This document shows positions 17,063 through 26,903 of a stretch of DNA of 64,000 nucleotides, one piece after another. The position numbers were made by a program, and so were the translations under genes. The stretch lies in NCBI RefSeq assembly GCF_014648035.1, contig NZ_BMQI01000003.1:1-64000 (forward strand), read 5' to 3'. The first letter of the stretch is position 1; each line of letters begins with the position of its first letter. The notes below the pieces were generated by a model. That model ran no database searches, had not been told where the DNA came from, and was given only the letters and a program-made list of their open reading frames with translations. This stretch comes from Shewanella algicola. GTDB lineage: Bacteria > Pseudomonadota > Gammaproteobacteria > Enterobacterales > Shewanellaceae.

Positions 17063-19225
17063 ATGTTTTGGTTATTTCGGTTTTCGTTTTTACCCGTACG
17101 TTTGGACCATAAAAATGGGTTTGTGAGTGTGTTGCTATTGTTGATGTTGTCGACTTCAGTGCAAGCGTCACCATCAGCTATGACAGACGATCACATTACT
17201 CAAGGTACCTTAGTGTATTTTGCTAAAGATCAAGTGATACAAGCCTTTGCAATGGATACGCAAGTGAGTATGGATGTGTCAGGCTTACTTAACCGGGTCA
17301 CCGTTAAGCAAGTGTTTATTAATGATTCAGATCAGTGGCTCAATGGACGTTATGTTTTTCCGTTACCTGAAAATGCCGCAGTAGATAGCATGCAACTGCG
17401 TATTGGTGCCAAGATTATCGCAGGGCAAATTCAACCTAAAAAACAAGCGGTAAAAACCTTTGAAACCGCCAAAAAACAGGGTAAACAAGCCAGCTTATTA
17501 CAACAACAGCGCCGCAATATTTTTACCTCTGAAGTGGCTAACTTAGGCCCGCATGATCAACTGGTTGTGGAGTTAAGTTACCAACAAACGGTTGAGTTTA
17601 GTGATGGCTTATTTAGTCTGCGCTTTCCCATGGCTATTACTCCGCGTTATCACCCTGAGCAAAGCAGCGACAAAGATAAGCAGGCAATGGCGATTGCGTA
17701 TATCGACCCAACAATTATTCCTAATCAACTGAGTGAAATCAGCAGTGCTCAGGGGATTAATGTCAGCATGAAGGTCAATATTGATGCAGGTTTTACCCTC
17801 AACTCACTCGACAGTTTATACCACCCTATTAAACAAAGTGTGAATGGCCAGCGTTACACAGTGAGCTTTAACGGTAAGCAAATAGCCGACCGCGACTTTG
17901 TATTGCAATGGCAGGCAGATGTTGGTGCATTGCCGCAAGCTGCGACGTTTTATCAAACCGGTAAAACCCATACTATAGCGGTTAACTCAAATGACAATAT
18001 AACCACTACCGCGGGAGATCAAAGCGTGTACTCATTGGTGATGCTTATGCCGCCAAGTGTTGAGGTCAGCGAGCAACATTTAATTGGTCGTGAATTAATT
18101 TTAGTCATTGATACCTCAGGTTCTATGTCTGGCCAATCGATTGTACAAGCCAAGCAAGCATTGCAATTTGCGATAGCAGGGCTGCGCGATATCGATACCT
18201 TTAATATTATTGAATTTAACCAACAAATAAGCATGTTATCGCCCGTGCCACTAAATGCCACTAGCCGTAATTTGGGCTCTGCTAATCGTTTTATTGCGTC
18301 ACTTGAGGCTAATGGTGGCACCGAAATGGCACCAGCGATTACCGCTGCTTTGGTTGATACTCTTCAGGCCGATGCGGTTAATGTGCGGGGTGAATCTATG
18401 TTACGCCAGGTGATATTTATGACCGATGGCGCGGTAGGCAATGAGCAACAATTGTATCAATTAATTAGTGATCAGCTAGGTGATAGCCGTTTATTTACTG
18501 TTGGTATTGGGTCAGCGCCTAATTCTGACTTTATGCGCCGCGCAGCGACCATGGGCCGTGGCACTTTTACCTATATTGGTAAGCAATCTGAGGTCAAAGA
18601 TAAGGTTGAGCAACTACTGGCTAAAATAGAACAACCTGTATTAACCAATATTGGCTTGTATTACCTCGATGGCAGCGTGCCCGATTACTGGCCATCAACC
18701 ATTAGTGATTTATATCAAAACGAACCGCTATGGGTCAGCATTAAATCGTCCAGTCAATTGCAACAGCCGATCATCGTGTCTGGCAATATCAATGGCCAAT
18801 ACTGGCAGCAACAACTCGATTTTACTGACAATAAACCGGCAAGAGGCATCGATTTATTGTGGGCAAATGCGCAAATTACCGCACTTGAATTATATAAAAA
18901 TGCCGCCAGCGGTCCAAGAGTCAATAAGCAGGTTGAAGCCTTAGGCATGCAGTATCACCTGGTCACCAGCCAAACCAGTTTAGTGGCGGTTGATGTGACG
19001 CCCGTAAACCCAATGAGTGATAAAACCATTGATGCCAATGTGCAATCTCATTTACCCCACGGGTTACAAGTGGGCAATCAGGCACAAATTTTACCGCAAA
19101 CAGCCACCTCAAGTCGCTTATGGTTATTGATTGGATTTAGTTTATTAGGCTTGGGCATTTTGCACTATTTGTGGTTGCGCCAACGCTTGCCTGGTCAGGT
19201 ATTGGTGCTTGAAGCCAATGCCTAA
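17063..19225 (+). CDS. marine proteobacterial sortase target protein (VIT/vWA)
   Basis: A 720-residue exported protein. It has a long signal peptide (about 1-36, ending SVQASP), a VIT domain (about 45-190, with NGRYVFPLPENAAVD and QGKQASLLQQQRRNIFTSEV) and a vWA domain (about 344-510) with an intact MIDAS, DTSGSMSG (Asp350, Ser352, Ser354). At the C terminus LPQTA (677-681) is followed by a hydrophobic helix (LWLLIGFSLLGLGILHYLWL) and RQR, a complete sortase sorting signal. AAGGAG precedes the ATG. It resembles inter-alpha-trypsin-inhibitor-type adhesion proteins. The sortase gene starts 11 bases downstream, so the two are coupled; this is most likely its only substrate. Confidence 0.92.
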   Translation: MFWLFRFSFLPVRLDHKNGFVSVLLLLMLSTSVQASPSAMTDDHITQGTLVYFAKDQVIQAFAMDTQVSMDVSGLLNRVTVKQVFINDSDQWLNGRYVFPLPENAAVDSMQLRIGAKIIAGQIQPKKQAVKTFETAKKQGKQASLLQQQRRNIFTSEVANLGPHDQLVVELSYQQTVEFSDGLFSLRFPMAITPRYHPEQSSDKDKQAMAIAYIDPTIIPNQLSEISSAQGINVSMKVNIDAGFTLNSLDSLYHPIKQSVNGQRYTVSFNGKQIADRDFVLQWQADVGALPQAATFYQTGKTHTIAVNSNDNITTTAGDQSVYSLVMLMPPSVEVSEQHLIGRELILVIDTSGSMSGQSIVQAKQALQFAIAGLRDIDTFNIIEFNQQISMLSPVPLNATSRNLGSANRFIASLEANGGTEMAPAITAALVDTLQADAVNVRGESMLRQVIFMTDGAVGNEQQLYQLISDQLGDSRLFTVGIGSAPNSDFMRRAATMGRGTFTYIGKQSEVKDKVEQLLAKIEQPVLTNIGLYYLDGSVPDYWPSTISDLYQNEPLWVSIKSSSQLQQPIIVSGNINGQYWQQQLDFTDNKPARGIDLLWANAQITALELYKNAASGPRVNKQVEALGMQYHLVTSQTSLVAVDVTPVNPMSDKTIDANVQSHLPHGLQVGNQAQILPQTATSSRLWLLIGFSLLGLGILHYLWLRQRLPGQVLVLEANA

Positions 19226-19236
19226 GGAGTTACTTA

Positions 19237-19845
19237 ATGAAGCCATCTGTATATACCAAAACACATTTATGGATTATGGCGCTGATAATACTGGTGGGCC
19301 TTGGGCTCATTGTTCAAGGAGGATATATGCAAGCTAAAGCCCATTTTGCCCAGTTTTTAATTGAGCGTGCGTTTGAACAAACGCTGGTGGATAATCAGCC
19401 ACATAAGCCCTGGTCTTGGGCTGACACGCACCCAGTCGCCAAAATGCGCTTATTGCAACACAATGCACAAGGGGTGCAGCCATTAGGTCAGGATTTATAT
19501 GTGCTTGCTGGCGCTTCAGGTCGTAATCTTGCCTTTGGGCCAAGTTTGATGTTAGCTGGCGCAGGTGTTGGCGAGCAGGGCAATATGATTATTGCCGGAC
19601 ACCGCGACAGCCATTTTATGCGCTTACAGTATGTTAATGTCGGCGACATGATTGAGCTTTACAGTACCACGGGAAAGTTACAGGTATATCAAATTACTGC
19701 GACGCAAGTAGTACATGAAACCGCAACCGAAATACTCGATCAAACTGAAAACAGCCAATTAACCTTAATTACCTGCTATCCATTTGATCAGCTTGCAGGT
19801 AATGCTGAATACCGATATATCGTTGAGGCTAAACCTATGGTGTAA
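19237..19845 (+). CDS. class GN sortase (dedicated marine sortase)
   Basis: A 202-residue membrane-anchored transpeptidase with one N-terminal segment (about 11-30, IMALIILVGLGLIVQGGY). The catalytic triad is visible: His122 in IAGHRDSHF, Cys180 in LTLITCYPF and Arg193 in AEYRYIV. It would cut the LPQTA motif of the neighbouring target protein between Thr and Ala and join it to an amine acceptor that is unknown in Gram-negative bacteria. AAGGAG lies ahead of the ATG, right behind the target gene's stop. It is the last gene of the pdsO-target-sortase operon. No intrinsic terminator was seen directly after it. Confidence 0.93.
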   Translation: MKPSVYTKTHLWIMALIILVGLGLIVQGGYMQAKAHFAQFLIERAFEQTLVDNQPHKPWSWADTHPVAKMRLLQHNAQGVQPLGQDLYVLAGASGRNLAFGPSLMLAGAGVGEQGNMIIAGHRDSHFMRLQYVNVGDMIELYSTTGKLQVYQITATQVVHETATEILDQTENSQLTLITCYPFDQLAGNAEYRYIVEAKPMV

Positions 19846-20120
19846 GGGTATATACCGAGTCAACTTGAAGATACGTGTTTCAGAGCTTCACCGTGTTTTC
19901 AATACTAAGCGCGTTGATGCGGTAATGTAGGTACCTTATAAATTAGCGCAACAACGCTCTTGATTTAATAATCAGGAGAATACGGTGAAACTCCCAAAGG
20001 GCAAGTTTTACACGCGTTTTTGCTGCGTTATTGATATTGAACAGGCAAGACGTGCGAACCGCTGGGCAACAAAGCCTGGACCGCTAAAAACCCGACGTTA
20101 TGATGATTTAAAAACAGTCA
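19846..20120. other. gap between sortase and ilvH; nothing firm
   Basis: The segment from about 19850 (ATACCGAGTCAACTTGAAGA) has the look of a dispersed repeat, and a GTG-started 64-codon frame (19985-20179) follows AGGAG. That frame runs through the ilvH terminator, is very basic and has no recognisable domain, so I do not call it a gene. The element may be a decayed repeat. Confidence 0.3.
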
Positions 20121-20121
20121 T

Positions 20122-20158
20122 AAAAAAACCGCCTAGACATTACACTCGGCGGTTTTTA
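20122..20158. terminator. terminator downstream of ilvH
   Basis: AAACCGCC (20126-20133) and GGCGGTTT (20048 offset pair at 20148-20155) form an 8-bp stem with a 14-base loop. An A-run lies on the left and a T-run on the right, so it can work in both directions. It ends the minus-strand ilvIH transcript. Confidence 0.85.
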
Positions 20159-20175
20159 TTTGTTCGGTTTAACGA

Positions 20176-20670
20176 TTAGGCTTTCATTGCTTTTTCGCCG
20201 CGAGCTAATCCGACAACACCAGAACGAGACGTTTCTATCACTTTGGTCATGTCGCCTAATGCATGAATAAACGCGTCGATTTTGTCGCTGGTTCCCACCA
20301 TTTGAATGGTATACAAATGGGTTGTAACATCGACAATCTGACCGCGGAAAATATCCGTGATGCGTTTCACTTCTTCGCGTTGTTCACCTTGAGCTTTCAC
20401 TTTCACTAATGCGATTTCTCGCTCAATGTGCGCCGCTTCAGTGATGTTAGCCACTTTTAAAATATCAATAAGCTTATGTAATTGTTTTTCGATTTGTTCT
20501 AGCACGGTTTCATCGGCAATCACGGTTATGTTAAGTCTTGAAAGCGTTGTGTCTTCAGTGGGGGCCACGGTTAAGCTTTCAATGTTATAACCGCGCTGAG
20601 AAAACAGACCCACAACTCGTGACAATGCGCCTGGTTGGTTTTCAAGTAATACAGAAATAATACGACGCAT
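20176..20670 (-). CDS. ilvH: acetolactate synthase small (regulatory) subunit
   Basis: A 164-residue protein, the size of E. coli IlvH. The N-terminal ACT domain begins RRIISVLLENQPGALSRVVG with the valine-binding region GYNIESLTVAPTED. The C-terminal domain contains GTSDKIDAFI and ends in SRSGVVGLARGE. It binds the large subunit and gives valine feedback control. The start ATG at 20670 overlaps the ilvI stop by one base (TAATG), so the two are translationally coupled. An in-frame upstream extension inside ilvI is not used. Confidence 0.95.
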   Translation of the reverse strand: MRRIISVLLENQPGALSRVVGLFSQRGYNIESLTVAPTEDTTLSRLNITVIADETVLEQIEKQLHKLIDILKVANITEAAHIEREIALVKVKAQGEQREEVKRITDIFRGQIVDVTTHLYTIQMVGTSDKIDAFIHALGDMTKVIETSRSGVVGLARGEKAMKA

Positions 20671-22388
20671 TAGCTTTTCTCCGTTTTGCTTAACCACATT
20701 TCGTTCATCGCGCCGCCGCGGATGAGCATAGGGTAAACGTGTTCAGTTTCGTCTACGCTGATGTCCACAAACACTAACTTATCTTTCATTGCTAAGGCTT
20801 CAGCCAGTTTTGACTCAAGCTCATCGGGATGATTGATGTTCATGCCGACATGGCCATAAGCTTCAGCGATTTTGGCAAAGTTAGGCACAGAATCCATATA
20901 AGATTGTGAATGGCGACCTGAGTAAATCATGTCTTGCCATTGCTTAACCATGCCAAGAAAACGATTGTTTAAGTTAATGATTTTTACTGGAGTGTCATAT
21001 TGTAATGCGGTTGATAGCTCTTGAATATTCATCTGAATTGAACCGTCACCGGTTACACACACTACGGTTTCTTCAGGAAATGCCATCTTAACGCCCATAG
21101 CCGCAGGTAAACCAAAGCCCATGGTGCCTAGACCACCAGAGTTAATCCAACGGCGTGGCTTATCAAATGGATAATACAGGGCGGCAAACATTTGATGCTG
21201 GCCGACATCGGAGGCTACATAGGCATCACCATTGGTCAGCTTATGCAGTGTTTCAATCACTTGTTGCGGTTTAATGCGGTCGCTAGTGCGATCAAATTCA
21301 AGGCTCTTACGTGAGCGCCAAATTTCAACATCACGCCACCAGTGGTTTAGCGCTTCAGCGTCATTACTATCGCCGCTCTCGTCTAATAGCGCTAACATGC
21401 TGTCTAGAATATTATCGGCAGAACCGACAATAGGGATATCGACACGAACCGTTTTAGAAATTGAAGAAGGGTCAATGTCGATGTGTAAAATGGTCGCGTT
21501 AGGGCAGTATTTATCAACATTGTTGGTGGTACGGTCGTCAAAACGAACCCCAATGCCGAAAATTAAATCGGTGTTATGCATTGCCATATTGGCTTCATAC
21601 TGACCGTGCATACCCAGCATGCCTAAGCTTTGTGAATGAGTACCAGGAAACGCGCCAAGGCCCATCAACGTACTGATCACAGGAATGTTCAAGCGCTCTG
21701 CTAGTTTTAGAATTTGTGCGTCACACCCCGATATCACCGCGCCGCCACCCACATATAAAACAGGTTTTTTGGCAGCTAATAAGGCTTGTAATCCTCGACG
21801 AATCTGGCCTTTATGCCCGGTAGTGGTCGGGTTATAAGAACGCATTTTAACGGTTTTTGGATACACATAATCATGAAGCACATCTGGGCTTAGGCAATCT
21901 TTAGGAATATCGATAACCACAGGGCCAGGACGGCCTGTTGCAGCAATATAAAATGCTTTTTTAACGATTTCAGGAATATCTTTTGCGTCTTTTACTAAAA
22001 AGCTGTGTTTAACAACAGGGCGTGAAATACCAATCATGTCGCATTCTTGGAATGCATCATTACCGATAAGGTTACTCGGTACCTGACCTGATAACACAAC
22101 TAACGGGATTGAATCCATGTAAGCGGTGGCAATACCCGTAATGGCGTTGGTTGCGCCTGGGCCAGATGTAACAAGTACGACACCCACTTTACCCGTAGCA
22201 CGAGCATATCCGTCTGCCATGTGCACAGCGGCTTGCTCGTGGCGCACAAGAATGTGCTCCATGCCGGGAATTTTATGAAGAGAATCATAGATGTCTAAAA
22301 CTGAACCACCGGGATAACCGAAGATGTGGCTTACGCCTTCATCGATTAGAGAGCGCACGATCATACTCGCGCCAGAAAGCTTTTCCAT
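20670..22388 (-). CDS. ilvI: acetolactate synthase large subunit, biosynthetic
   Basis: A 572-residue thiamine-diphosphate and FAD enzyme, first common step of valine, leucine and isoleucine synthesis. The N-terminal TPP domain has [14 protein letters not shown] with the catalytic Glu in [20 protein letters not shown]. The central FAD-binding domain has VLYVGGGAV and [13 protein letters not shown]. The C-terminal pyrophosphate domain has [17 protein letters not shown] and [11 protein letters not shown]. Its pairing with a 164-residue small subunit fits the IlvIH isozyme. The 357-bp upstream gap has no obvious branched-chain leader peptide, so attenuation is not supported. Confidence 0.95.
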   Translation of the reverse strand: MEKLSGASMIVRSLIDEGVSHIFGYPGGSVLDIYDSLHKIPGMEHILVRHEQAAVHMADGYARATGKVGVVLVTSGPGATNAITGIATAYMDSIPLVVLSGQVPSNLIGNDAFQECDMIGISRPVVKHSFLVKDAKDIPEIVKKAFYIAATGRPGPVVIDIPKDCLSPDVLHDYVYPKTVKMRSYNPTTTGHKGQIRRGLQALLAAKKPVLYVGGGAVISGCDAQILKLAERLNIPVISTLMGLGAFPGTHSQSLGMLGMHGQYEANMAMHNTDLIFGIGVRFDDRTTNNVDKYCPNATILHIDIDPSSISKTVRVDIPIVGSADNILDSMLALLDESGDSNDAEALNHWWRDVEIWRSRKSLEFDRTSDRIKPQQVIETLHKLTNGDAYVASDVGQHQMFAALYYPFDKPRRWINSGGLGTMGFGLPAAMGVKMAFPEETVVCVTGDGSIQMNIQELSTALQYDTPVKIINLNNRFLGMVKQWQDMIYSGRHSQSYMDSVPNFAKIAEAYGHVGMNINHPDELESKLAEALAMKDKLVFVDISVDETEHVYPMLIRGGAMNEMWLSKTEKS

Positions 22389-22673
22389 GAAATGAGTCCT
22401 TTTTAAGTTACCGTATGGTAAACAGTATCTTGTTATACAACGACGGTAATCGCTTTAAAAAATAAGTTTGAATGGTAATTCAAACCCGACGATTGAAATT
22501 AACAGTAGCTAAATTCAATGACTTGTTCATTAGTGACTCAGCAGAATCACTGACTTCCATCTTATGTAAATTTATTTTTACTGCAAGCTCTTTCTCTAAA
22601 TATTTATCGAGGTTGAATTCATTTCATGTTTGTGATTTTTAAATTTATACGGTAGGGCAATTTATCACCACAT
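22389..22673. other. ilvI upstream region
   Basis: No gene is seen. The stretch is AT-rich and should hold the ilvIH promoter on the minus strand. I found no leader peptide rich in Leu, Val or Ile codons followed by a terminator. Confidence 0.4.
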
Positions 22674-22713
22674 CAAAAACAATCAGGCCATCAATATTGA
22701 TGGCCTGATTGTA
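22674..22713 (-). terminator. terminator of MFS transporter gene
   Basis: A perfect palindrome AATCAGGCCATCAAT/ATTGATGGCCTGATT at 22681-22710. On the minus strand it is followed by GTTTTTG, 33 bases after the transporter's stop codon. Confidence 0.85.
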
Positions 22714-22745
22714 TATTTTTAGCTGTTTTTACCGTAAGACGGTGC

Positions 22746-23969
22746 CTAGGTACTGGGTGTTCTTGGTAGACGAGATTGTAAAAACTGACACACACCGACC
22801 AACAGTATTGAGCCCAGCATTAACATCGAAAAGGGGACAGCGCTGCCATCATAAAAGTAGGCTAGTAATGGCCCTGCGGTTGCACCAAAGCCAAATCGCA
22901 AGGTACCGATTACCGCTGTAGCGGTACCAGTTTCTTGTTTAAATTTTAATAATACGATGGCATCGGCGTTAACAGACATGACCCCTAGTGATCCCATTAA
23001 GGGAATTAGCATCAACACGGTAAAGTGATAACTCAAATCCAATAGGTTAACCAACATTAAGCCACAAGCGGCGAGGGAGCCAAAAAACGTGGCAACATGG
23101 AGCATTCGTTTAGATCCATAACGCCCCACAATTCGTGAGTTAACAATATTGGCGAGCATTAATGCGCCCACGTTTGTGCTAAATAAAATGGCAAATAATG
23201 ATTTGTCTAAGTTAAACACTTCCATATAAATAAACGGCGAAGCGGTCAAATAACAGAAAAAAGCGAAAGAGGTTAATACTCCACTCGTGATGTAGAGTTT
23301 GACTCCACTGCGCGAAAATACGGTGTAATAAGCCCGAAAAAAAGATTTTTGACTGCGACTGTCGGCATCTTTATCACTGGGCATTTTTAATTTAAATAGC
23401 ACGAGTGCTAACAAGGTAATGGCGTAACAACTTTGGCTTAAAAATATCAGATGCCAGTCACCTATTTCCATAATTAAGCTGCCGAGGGTGGGAGCTAATA
23501 ATGGCGCTAACATCATAATTAGGCTGACATAAGACATACCTTTAGCGGTGTTATCACCATAAACTTCTTTGATATAGCCGGGCACCACAACCGTAGCCGC
23601 AGCGCCAATGAATGCCTGGGCAAATCGCAACAGCAAAAACTGTTCAATACTGCCGCTTAAGGCAATAAGTAAACTGATTAGGGTAAAACCTGAAAGTCCA
23701 AAAATAACTAAAGGGCGGCGGCCAATTTTGTCGGCTAACGGCCCAAAGGTCAGCATGCCAACGGCATAACCTGCTAGGTAAATACTTAACGACTGCTGAA
23801 CCGTGGTGATACTGGTGTCAAACCCAAGTGCCAGCACTGACATTGCCGGTAAATACATATCGATTGCTAAAGGGGTGATAGCCACAATCGCTGCCAGCAT
23901 GGGGATTAACATTGCCAAATTAGGCATGCCTGCTGCGGTTGATGATGTTGATTTTACCGGCGTTACCAC
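22746..23969 (-). CDS. MFS multidrug efflux transporter, Bcr/CflA family
   Basis: A 407-residue transporter with twelve predicted membrane helices. The Bcr/CflA hallmarks are the N-terminal AITPLAIDMYLPAM and, after helix 2, FGPLADKIGRRPLVIFG, the MFS signature loop. FAQAFIGAAATVVVPGY in helix 4 is the drug:H+ antiporter motif C-like region. It probably exports drugs or other small molecules, for example sulfonamides or peptides in relatives. The start is GTG 23969, preceded by CGAGG; ATG 23927 is an alternative that would shorten the cytoplasmic tail by 14 residues. It is monocistronic and closed by a strong terminator. Confidence 0.88.
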   Translation of the reverse strand: MVTPVKSTSSTAAGMPNLAMLIPMLAAIVAITPLAIDMYLPAMSVLALGFDTSITTVQQSLSIYLAGYAVGMLTFGPLADKIGRRPLVIFGLSGFTLISLLIALSGSIEQFLLLRFAQAFIGAAATVVVPGYIKEVYGDNTAKGMSYVSLIMMLAPLLAPTLGSLIMEIGDWHLIFLSQSCYAITLLALVLFKLKMPSDKDADSRSQKSFFRAYYTVFSRSGVKLYITSGVLTSFAFFCYLTASPFIYMEVFNLDKSLFAILFSTNVGALMLANIVNSRIVGRYGSKRMLHVATFFGSLAACGLMLVNLLDLSYHFTVLMLIPLMGSLGVMSVNADAIVLLKFKQETGTATAVIGTLRFGFGATAGPLLAYFYDGSAVPFSMLMLGSILLVGVCQFLQSRLPRTPST

Positions 23970-24292
23970 ATAAACCTCGTGTACTTAATTAGATTTGAGC
24001 GGCTCACAGCTCAAAAGAGCGCATAGTTTAGCATGTATTAATGGATCGGTTGTCGATGTATTTGTTAAGGAGTTTTACAAAGCAAGCTAGCGACAGTTAG
24101 CCTCAATTAAATGCAACATTTGCACTTTTCATTTCTACCTAATACAGCTTTGTTTTACTGTTTTTGTTATTAACGCCTAAGAGGATATCTTTGGTTCTTT
24201 TTACTTCATCGCAAACAAATATTTATCCATGAGTCATTACTTATTATGTCGTAATTAATTTGAATTAACACTATGATAACTATCAAAGTCAA
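23970..24292. other. divergent MFS/sulP intergenic region
   Basis: No gene or clear repeat is seen in these roughly 320 AT-rich bases. They should hold promoters for both divergent transporter genes. Confidence 0.4.
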
Positions 24293-24307
24293 TGGGGGGG
24301 AGTCACT

Positions 24308-26071
24308 GTGTTTCTGAGTCGATTGTATTCGTTTATGCCTGGTTTAGAGACCTTTTCTCGTTATGAGAGAAGCTGGCTCAAAGATGATGTTACCGCCGCC
24401 TTATCTGTTGCTGCAGTCGCATTACCAGTGGCCATTGCTTATGCCCAATTAACTGGGGTAAATGCCGCTGTTGGTTTGTACTCTTGCGTATTACCCATGT
24501 TGGTTTACGCCTTGTTTGGCACCTCAAAACAGCTCATTGTTGGCCCAGATGCCGCAACCTGTGCGGTGATCGCCGCGGTGGTTACGCCCCTTGCAGCGGG
24601 CGACAGTTTGATGCATTGGCAGTTAGTGATGACCATGACCGTGATGACGGGCTTTTGGTGTTTAATTGCCAGTCGATTTAAATTAGGTGTACTAGCAGAT
24701 TTTCTTTCCAAACCGATTTTGATGGGCTTATTAAACGGGGTGGCCGTGACCATTATTGTTGGCCAGTTCTCAAAAATATTTGGTTTTACCTTTGATGAAA
24801 AATACTTACTAGAACGTTTAGGTGGCGCGCCGAGTTACTTATCACAAACCCACATTCCCACGTTGTTGATGGCAGTATTAACCGTGATGGTTTACTTTGT
24901 GATGAAGCGCCTTAAACCCACCTGGCCAGCGTCAATGTTTGCTATTGCTGTTGGGGCGTTGTTGGTGTGGGGATTTAAACTCACAGAGTACGATATCGCT
25001 GTAATTGGCTCTGTGGCTGGCGGTTTACCTTCATTTCAAGCGCCTGTATTTAATATTGGTATTGCCCGTGAACTGGTGATGCCTGCACTGAACTTAGCGA
25101 TGGTGAGCTTTGTGAGTATGATGCTCACAGCGCGCAGTTTTGCCGCTAAAAATGGCTACGACATTGACGCGGATAAAGAGTTTAAAGCGTTAGGCCTCGC
25201 CAATATTGCCTCTGCACTGTCGCAAGGTTTTGCGGTCAGTGGTGCAGACTCTCGAACTGCGGTTAATGATTCGAACGGCGGTAAAACCCAATTGGTGTCG
25301 GTTATAGCAGCAGTGCTAATAGCCATAGTGGCGGTTTTTTTAACTGCGCCACTTGAATATATTCCCAGCGCAGCCTTAGGGGTTGTGCTGGTTATCGCCT
25401 CTATTCATCTTATCGATTTTAAAGCGATTTGGGTGTTGCGCCTGCGAGATCGTCAAGCATTTTACTTAGCGCTGACAACACTGTTTGCGGTGTTATTTAT
25501 TGGGGTTATCCCAGGGATTACCTTAGCTGTATTACTTGGCTTATTTCAATTTTTACGCACGGTAATGCGGCCAACCGATCAGGTATTAGGGCTAGACGTA
25601 AAAGGGATTATTCGCAGTATTGATGGCAGCGACAAAGCGGTTGCGGTTCCCGGTGTGTTTATTTATCGGTTTAATTCGCCGTTAACCTATTTTAATTCGA
25701 CCTACTTTAAACGCAGATTACTTGAACGCTTTGCACGCCAAAATCAACTTGAGCCTGTAGATTGCGTAATCATTGATGCGGTGCCGTGCTTTACTCATTT
25801 AGATTTGAGTGTCATGGCGATGTTGACCGACATTGAGGCATTGCTGCGTAAACGCGACGTGAGCTTAGTGTTGGCTGGCAGAAAACGTCAGTTGATTAGT
25901 TGGTTTGAACAAGCTGATATGGTGTCGGGAGATGATGGTATTACCATACGCTCAGATTTATATTTGGCGTTAAAGTTACATCAAAGTCATTTGGCCGCCA
26001 CAGCAGAATCAACAGAGAGTAATGACAGTGCAGATGATAAACAGTCAATCTTGATCCATAGTCAAATTTAA
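24308..26071 (+). CDS. SulP family inorganic anion transporter
   Basis: A 587-residue SulP/SLC26-type carrier. About 10-12 membrane helices span residues 20-430, with ALPVAIAYAQLTGVNAAVGLYS and GTSKQLIVGPDAATCAV near the N terminus and ALSQGFAVSGADSRTAVNDS in the middle. A cytoplasmic STAS domain (about 440-545) contains CVIIDAVPCFTHLDLSVMAML. The start is GTG, preceded by a run GGGGGGGAG 6 bases upstream. Substrates in this family include sulfate and bicarbonate. No carbonic anhydrase is adjacent, so the substrate cannot be inferred. It is monocistronic. Confidence 0.9.
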   Translation: MFLSRLYSFMPGLETFSRYERSWLKDDVTAALSVAAVALPVAIAYAQLTGVNAAVGLYSCVLPMLVYALFGTSKQLIVGPDAATCAVIAAVVTPLAAGDSLMHWQLVMTMTVMTGFWCLIASRFKLGVLADFLSKPILMGLLNGVAVTIIVGQFSKIFGFTFDEKYLLERLGGAPSYLSQTHIPTLLMAVLTVMVYFVMKRLKPTWPASMFAIAVGALLVWGFKLTEYDIAVIGSVAGGLPSFQAPVFNIGIARELVMPALNLAMVSFVSMMLTARSFAAKNGYDIDADKEFKALGLANIASALSQGFAVSGADSRTAVNDSNGGKTQLVSVIAAVLIAIVAVFLTAPLEYIPSAALGVVLVIASIHLIDFKAIWVLRLRDRQAFYLALTTLFAVLFIGVIPGITLAVLLGLFQFLRTVMRPTDQVLGLDVKGIIRSIDGSDKAVAVPGVFIYRFNSPLTYFNSTYFKRRLLERFARQNQLEPVDCVIIDAVPCFTHLDLSVMAMLTDIEALLRKRDVSLVLAGRKRQLISWFEQADMVSGDDGITIRSDLYLALKLHQSHLAATAESTESNDSADDKQSILIHSQI

Positions 26072-26128
26072 CGCGTCGTAATTAACTATAAATTATTGAT
26101 TTTAATTTGTTTTAATAATTGTTGTCTA

Positions 26129-26155
26129 GGGCGGTTTTATTCTATAGAATCGCCC
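26129..26155. repeat. inverted repeat downstream of sulP
   Basis: GGGCG (26129-26133) pairs with CGCCC (26151-26155) around the palindrome ATTCTATAGAAT. There is no T-tract, so termination is uncertain. Confidence 0.4.
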
Positions 26156-26279
26156 GAAATAACTGAGGTATGGCAATCATACCTTTTAATGACGCCCCCT
26201 CGAAAATCTGGCTCTTAACTTCCTTTCTGGGCCCTTAAGTAAAGTAAAAAGCGTAGTCTCCCTGTTGGATGTGGCATGT

Positions 26280-26903
26280 ATGCTTTCGCAAGTAAGTGAA
26301 GCAATGCTGGATGTGATCGCAGATGCGTTAGTCGATAAAGGATACATTCTTTTATCTGACATCATTCCTGATTATGTAAGCTTAGCTTTGCTTGAAAAAA
26401 TGCAAGCTGAGCAAGATATTAAGTTTAAAAAAGCCGCCATTGGTCGAGGTGTTGAACAACAAATCAACACCGATATTCGCTCGGATAAAATTAGTTGGTT
26501 AGATAATCAAGATCATACCGATCGTGGGTATTTATCGATTATGAATCAGCTTAAAGATGGCTTAAATCGTCGTTTATTCATGGGGTTATTTGACTTCGAA
26601 AGTCATTATGCTGTGTATGAACCTGGCGCGTTTTATAAAAAACATGTTGATGCCTTGCACGGCAGTCAAAACCGTATTTTGTCGACCGTGTTTTTTCTCA
26701 ATCCTGATTGGCAAGAATGTGACGGTGGCGAGCTGGTGATCTATGACGAGCTTGACCAACCTTTAGATGTGGTTAGTCCTAAAATGGGTGCCCTGGTACT
26801 GTTTTTAAGCGAACGCTTTCCCCATGAGGTGCGTCCAACGTTTAAAACCCGTAATAGTATTGCGGGTTGGTTCAGGGTCAGTAATGCTAACCATGGTTTC
26901 TAG
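26280..26903 (+). CDS. 2OG-Fe(II) dioxygenase, prolyl-4-hydroxylase type
   Basis: A 207-residue cytosolic protein with the double-stranded beta-helix of 2-oxoglutarate/iron oxygenases. The iron triad is visible as HVDALH (His and Asp) and FPHEVRP (second His), and the 2OG-binding Arg may be that in TRNSIAGWFR. RILSTVFFLNPDWQECDGGEL lies between. The N-terminal 60 residues are helical. The start is uncertain: ATG 26280 is used, TTG 26265 and ATG 26304 are possible, and none has a strong ribosome binding site. Related proteins modify prolines in elongation factors or act on small molecules; the substrate here is unknown. Confidence 0.82.
   Translation: MLSQVSEAMLDVIADALVDKGYILLSDIIPDYVSLALLEKMQAEQDIKFKKAAIGRGVEQQINTDIRSDKISWLDNQDHTDRGYLSIMNQLKDGLNRRLFMGLFDFESHYAVYEPGAFYKKHVDALHGSQNRILSTVFFLNPDWQECDGGELVIYDELDQPLDVVSPKMGALVLFLSERFPHEVRPTFKTRNSIAGWFRVSNANHGF

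Noticed and set aside
19985-20179. 64-codon GTG-started frame with AGGAG upstream, after the sortase gene
   Set aside because: Runs through the ilvH terminator, very basic composition, no known domain; more likely a decayed repeat.
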